The translations under genes and the position numbers were made by a program. The notes below the pieces were generated by a model, which made no database searches, was not told the origin of the DNA, and saw nothing but the letters and a program-made list of their open reading frames with translations. Shown here one piece after another: positions 5,751 through 8,441 of a stretch of 8,441 bases of DNA. The DNA lies in NCBI GenBank assembly GCA_044375415.1, contig JBILMS010000101.1, positions 1-8,441 of the forward strand. The letters run 5' to 3'. How positions within the stretch are numbered: position 1 is the stretch's first letter; each line of letters starts with the position of its first letter. Origin of the DNA: JAWXBG01 sp044375415. Its GTDB lineage: Bacteria; Bacteroidota; Bacteroidia; Flavobacteriales_D; Sanyastnellaceae.

Positions 5751-8387
5751 ATGCGATTAACCCTTATTCTATTCATAATTTTCTCTCAATCCGGTTTACT
5801 GTTGGGGCAATTTGTCAATTTGGCTTCACAGAATAATATGAATCTCATCAACAACAATCCGCTTTTTGGCAACGGGGTGGCTTTTTATGATTTTGATCAT
5901 GATGGATTTGATGACATTACTTATGGCACCAAAAATCAGGGAATTCAATTTTGGAAAAACAACGGGAATGATGCGTTTGTACCATTAACTATCTCTTTTA
6001 CACCTACAATCCCTCTGAATATAGACATAAAAACAGTATTGTGGGTAGATTATGACAATGATGGCGACGAGGACTTTATTTATACCGGAATCCTTACTGC
6101 AGGTTTAGGAAATTACCCCATGAAGGTCTATAAAAATAATGGGAATTTTCAATTTACCGATGTATCCATCGCTATTGGTATTCTGCCTGAAACACCTCAA
6201 ATGTTTGGTGTTAGCGCCGGCGACTATGACCGCGATGGTTGGTTAGATCTTTATGTATGCAAATACCATAACGCAGATTTTTTTGAAGGATATGAATACT
6301 CAAATCGATTGTATCACAATAATGGGGATGGTACCTTTTCAGATGTAACTTTAACTGCAGGTTTGCCAACTCCAATTCAGGCTTCCTTTTGCTGCGTCTT
6401 TATGGATTATGATCGAGATGGTTGGCAAGATATCTATGTGATCAATGATCGTTTCAATTATCCAAATTACTTGTATCATAACTTAGGAGATGGCACATTC
6501 GAAGATGTAACAGCTACCTCAGGCGCCGGAATTTATATTGAAGCAATGTCGAGCACTGTGGGTGATTACGATCGCGATGGCGACCAAGATGTTTTTGTTT
6601 CCAACACTAACGTTGGCAATGTTCTTCTAAATAATCTGGGTGATGGGACCTTTGCCGACGCCGCCGACTATGCCGGAGTGGTGATGTTCAAAGTGTGTTG
6701 GGGAGCCCTATGGCTCGACTATGATAATAATGGCTGGGAAGATTTATTTGTTCCCACGGTTGGCTTCGGAGTTACTATGACGGAAGCAAATATGGCATGG
6801 CACAACAACGAAGATGGAACGTTTACGGATGTCACTGAGGATTTGGGATTAGGCAACAACAACGATGGCACCTATTGCACTTCCATGGGAGATTATAACA
6901 ACGATGGATATTATGACTTCATTCAGAATAACACAGGAACAGCCACTGATTTTTATGCGAACTCAGGGGGGGGCAACAACTACTTCTGTGCCACTTTTGA
7001 AGGCACAATTTCCAATAAGGCTGGTATTGGTACTTGGATAGACTGTTGGTCGACTAACGGTTATCAGAATCGGTATACTTTCAGCAACGAAGCATACATG
7101 GGGCAGTGCAGCAATAAAGAAATTTTCGGTTTGGGATCTGCGACTTCTATAGACTCGTTAAAAATCTATTGGCTCAACGGTTTAATCGAAACATACTACG
7201 ATATAAGTGTAAACCAATGCCAGCACTTTGTTGAGGGAGCAAGCACCTCCGGTCTAGCGGCCACTGTTAATTATGAAGGCGACCTATTTCTATGTCCCGG
7301 TGAATCCATTCAGTTTACATGCGAAAACGCTGAGTCCTACGTTTGGTCGACAGGAGCCAATGAGCAAAACATTACTATTTCTGAACCGGATACGATATCA
7401 GTAGTAATACTTAACCAATACGGAATTGAACAAATTTCAACTGAATACATTGTGCAATGGGCACCATCCCCGGAATGGACGGAGTCGGAATCCGATGTCA
7501 CCTGTGCCGGACTTTCGGATGGTTCAGCAAATATTACTTTTAATCTAGGAGATATAACATCCATCCTCTGGGAAAGCGGTCAAGAAACTTTTGAAATAAC
7601 TAATCTTAGCGCAGCCACCTACGTGTACACTTTCATCGATGGTGTAGGTTGCACTCACATTGATTCCGTTTTGGTGGAGGAGCCTGAAGAATTGATCATT
7701 GAACTTAGTACTTCCGATGCTCTTTGTTTCGAGGATAACTCCGGTACGGCTGAAGTGCTTATTTTCGGCGGAAATGGCGATCCCTATACCATTAATTGGG
7801 GTGAAGGAGTTGACCCAAATTCCTTGTATGCCGGGGAATACACGGCGCTTGTAACCGATCCTTTAAACTGTCAGGCAAGTGAAATCTTCACGATTAGTGA
7901 ACCTACAGAACTCACGGCCACCGTTACTGCAACGGTCATAGATGTCGATAATCCATATTCAGATGCAGAAGTTGAAATTTCCGGTGGAACCAATCCATAC
8001 TCTACATTTTGGAGCAATGGCGAAGAAGGTGAACTATTGGTTGACAGCCTAAATTCAGGATTTAATAGCATAGTTGTAATAGACAACAACGGTTGCTCGG
8101 TTGAAGTTGTTTTCGAAGTGCTTGTAGGTATTCAAGAGTATTATGATAATCATGTTGTTTCGATCTACCCAAATCCCACATCTCAAGATCTATCTATTTC
8201 TTCCGAATTACGGTTTGACAAACTTGTTCTTAGAGATTCGTATGGAAATATAATTTGGGACCGGAAAATCTCCCCCACTCATTTTTTAGTATCAAATACC
8301 GTTGGGCTTGCAACAGGTATCTATTGCCTAAATGTTTATGCCGGAGAATCCCTGTTATCAATTGAAAAGATTGTCGTCAGTGATTAA
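5751..8387 (+). CDS. Secreted FG-GAP/VCBS propeller, ASPIC/UnbV and SprB-repeat protein with T9SS sorting domain (paralog B)
   Basis: This 878-residue protein has the same architecture as the gene 14 bases upstream and is clearly its tandem duplicate. Residues 1 to about 20 are a Sec signal peptide (ending LLLGQ). Seven Asp-rich FG-GAP/VCBS loops start at Asp47, 100, 158, 219, 272, 323 and 381. Most are canonical (DYDRDGWLD, DYDRDGDQD), so this copy keeps better calcium-binding loops than its neighbour. About 409-497 is the ASPIC/UnbV domain (GIGTWIDCW, EIFGLG), with the usual G.GY reading NEAYM. About 511-572 is Ig-like, 575-795 holds three SprB-like repeats, and 802-878 is a T9SS type A sorting domain beginning SIYPNP. 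The protein should be exported by Sec, then T9SS, and end up on the surface or released. The specific ligand is unknown. Unusually, a G8 tract (6966-6973) codes the Ser-Gly-Gly-Gly linker just before the UnbV domain. Matching repeat order in both paralogs implies the whole gene was duplicated rather than assembled twice. Confidence 0.93.
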   Translation: MRLTLILFIIFSQSGLLLGQFVNLASQNNMNLINNNPLFGNGVAFYDFDHDGFDDITYGTKNQGIQFWKNNGNDAFVPLTISFTPTIPLNIDIKTVLWVDYDNDGDEDFIYTGILTAGLGNYPMKVYKNNGNFQFTDVSIAIGILPETPQMFGVSAGDYDRDGWLDLYVCKYHNADFFEGYEYSNRLYHNNGDGTFSDVTLTAGLPTPIQASFCCVFMDYDRDGWQDIYVINDRFNYPNYLYHNLGDGTFEDVTATSGAGIYIEAMSSTVGDYDRDGDQDVFVSNTNVGNVLLNNLGDGTFADAADYAGVVMFKVCWGALWLDYDNNGWEDLFVPTVGFGVTMTEANMAWHNNEDGTFTDVTEDLGLGNNNDGTYCTSMGDYNNDGYYDFIQNNTGTATDFYANSGGGNNYFCATFEGTISNKAGIGTWIDCWSTNGYQNRYTFSNEAYMGQCSNKEIFGLGSATSIDSLKIYWLNGLIETYYDISVNQCQHFVEGASTSGLAATVNYEGDLFLCPGESIQFTCENAESYVWSTGANEQNITISEPDTISVVILNQYGIEQISTEYIVQWAPSPEWTESESDVTCAGLSDGSANITFNLGDITSILWESGQETFEITNLSAATYVYTFIDGVGCTHIDSVLVEEPEELIIELSTSDALCFEDNSGTAEVLIFGGNGDPYTINWGEGVDPNSLYAGEYTALVTDPLNCQASEIFTISEPTELTATVTATVIDVDNPYSDAEVEISGGTNPYSTFWSNGEEGELLVDSLNSGFNSIVVIDNNGCSVEVVFEVLVGIQEYYDNHVVSIYPNPTSQDLSISSELRFDKLVLRDSYGNIIWDRKISPTHFLVSNTVGLATGIYCLNVYAGESLLSIEKIVVSD
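5889..6917 (+). repeat. Seven FG-GAP/VCBS repeats coding for a beta-propeller (paralog B)
   Basis: Seven Asp-rich loops recur every 51-61 residues: DFDHDGFDD, DYDNDGDED, DYDRDGWLD, DYDRDGWQD, DYDRDGDQD, DYDNNGWED and DYNNDGYYD. Between them sit DGTF-type turns (GDGTFSDV, GDGTFEDV, GDGTFADA, EDGTFTDV). All seven keep the central Gly. The first loop starts at the same residue number (Asp47) as in the upstream paralog. Confidence 0.85.
6966..6973 (+). repeat. G8 homopolymer inside paralog B
   Basis: Eight consecutive G bases code part of a Ser-Gly-Gly-Gly linker between the propeller and the ASPIC/UnbV domain. The upstream paralog has no such tract at the matching place (it reads YQGPTTSNHW). 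Gaining one G would meet a TGA at 6998-7000, and losing one G would meet a TAG at 7039-7041. Either change would remove the UnbV, Ig-like, SprB and T9SS sorting parts. Phase variation is therefore possible but unproven. Confidence 0.9.
7473..8135 (+). repeat. Three SprB-like repeats (paralog B)
   Basis: Three units cover protein residues 575-648, 649-721 and 722-795. Units 1 and 2 begin with VTCAG and ALCFE, and units 2 and 3 carry GG..PY...W strands. All three close with a G-C or N-C motif (GVGCT, LNCQ, NNGCS). As in the other paralog, the third unit lacks the first Cys and leads into a VVFEVL strand just before the sorting domain. Unit by unit, the copies align with those of paralog A. Confidence 0.75.
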
Positions 8388-8398
8388 ATGAATCGAAA

Positions 8399-8441
8399 AT
8401 GAACCTACTGAGATTTGAATTGCTCGGATACTTCACGCTTA
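8399..8441 (+). CDS. Possible start of a further gene, cut by the window end
   Basis: An ATG at 8399 opens a frame of 14 codons (MNLLRFELLGYFTL) that stays open to the last base. It begins 11 bases after the stop of paralog B, which fits the tight spacing of this cluster. An earlier ATG at 8388 stops after four codons. The hydrophobic start could be a signal or membrane segment. No family can be recognised from so few residues, and chance is not excluded. Confidence 0.3.
   Translation, partial: MNLLRFELLGYFTL

Noticed and set aside
1..8441. CRISPR arrays, tRNA/rRNA genes, insertion sequences, phage or defence genes
   Set aside because: No short regularly spaced repeats, tRNA-like folds, transposase frames or defence domains were seen; nearly all bases are in four long + strand genes.

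Overview
The window reads as Bacteroidota DNA, most likely a marine Flavobacteriales-type bacterium. The evidence is an AT-leaning composition, a TAnnTTTG-type -7 promoter element, no Shine-Dalgarno sequences before the starts, a lipoprotein with an acidic export-type signal after its Cys, and two proteins ending in type IX secretion system (T9SS) sorting domains with the usual YPNP motif. All recognisable genes lie on the + strand. They are packed with gaps of 22, 49, 14 and perhaps 11 bases and show no convincing internal terminator, so a single transcription unit is plausible.

Layout: 1-76 is a leader with a good -7 element (47-54). 77-742 encodes a small outer-membrane lipoprotein of unrecognised function. 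765-3083 encodes a GH20 beta-N-acetylhexosaminidase with the catalytic Asp-Glu pair intact and a C-terminal F5/8-type (discoidin-like) domain. A 49-base gap then holds a perfect 9-bp inverted repeat ending just before the next start codon. 3133-5736 and 5751-8387 are tandem paralogs of 867 and 878 residues with the same domain order: Sec signal peptide, seven Asp-rich FG-GAP/VCBS blades, an ASPIC/UnbV domain, an Ig-like domain, three SprB-like repeats and a T9SS C-terminal sorting domain. A possible further gene starts at 8399 and runs off the window.

Working together (inference): the lipoprotein and the two T9SS proteins would lie on or outside the outer membrane. The GH20 enzyme would remove terminal GlcNAc/GalNAc, probably in the periplasm because it has no T9SS signal. 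A role in binding and trimming amino-sugar glycans (chitin oligomers, glycoproteins or peptidoglycan fragments) is consistent with this, but no SusC/SusD pair, sugar transporter or regulator is visible, so it is not a demonstrated polysaccharide utilisation locus.

The families are known. The less ordinary points are the duplicated propeller/UnbV/SprB proteins linked to a hexosaminidase, a G8 tract in the second paralog where slippage would remove the UnbV domain and secretion signal, and the inverted repeat at the start of the first paralog. I do not see a clearly new enzymatic or defence system.
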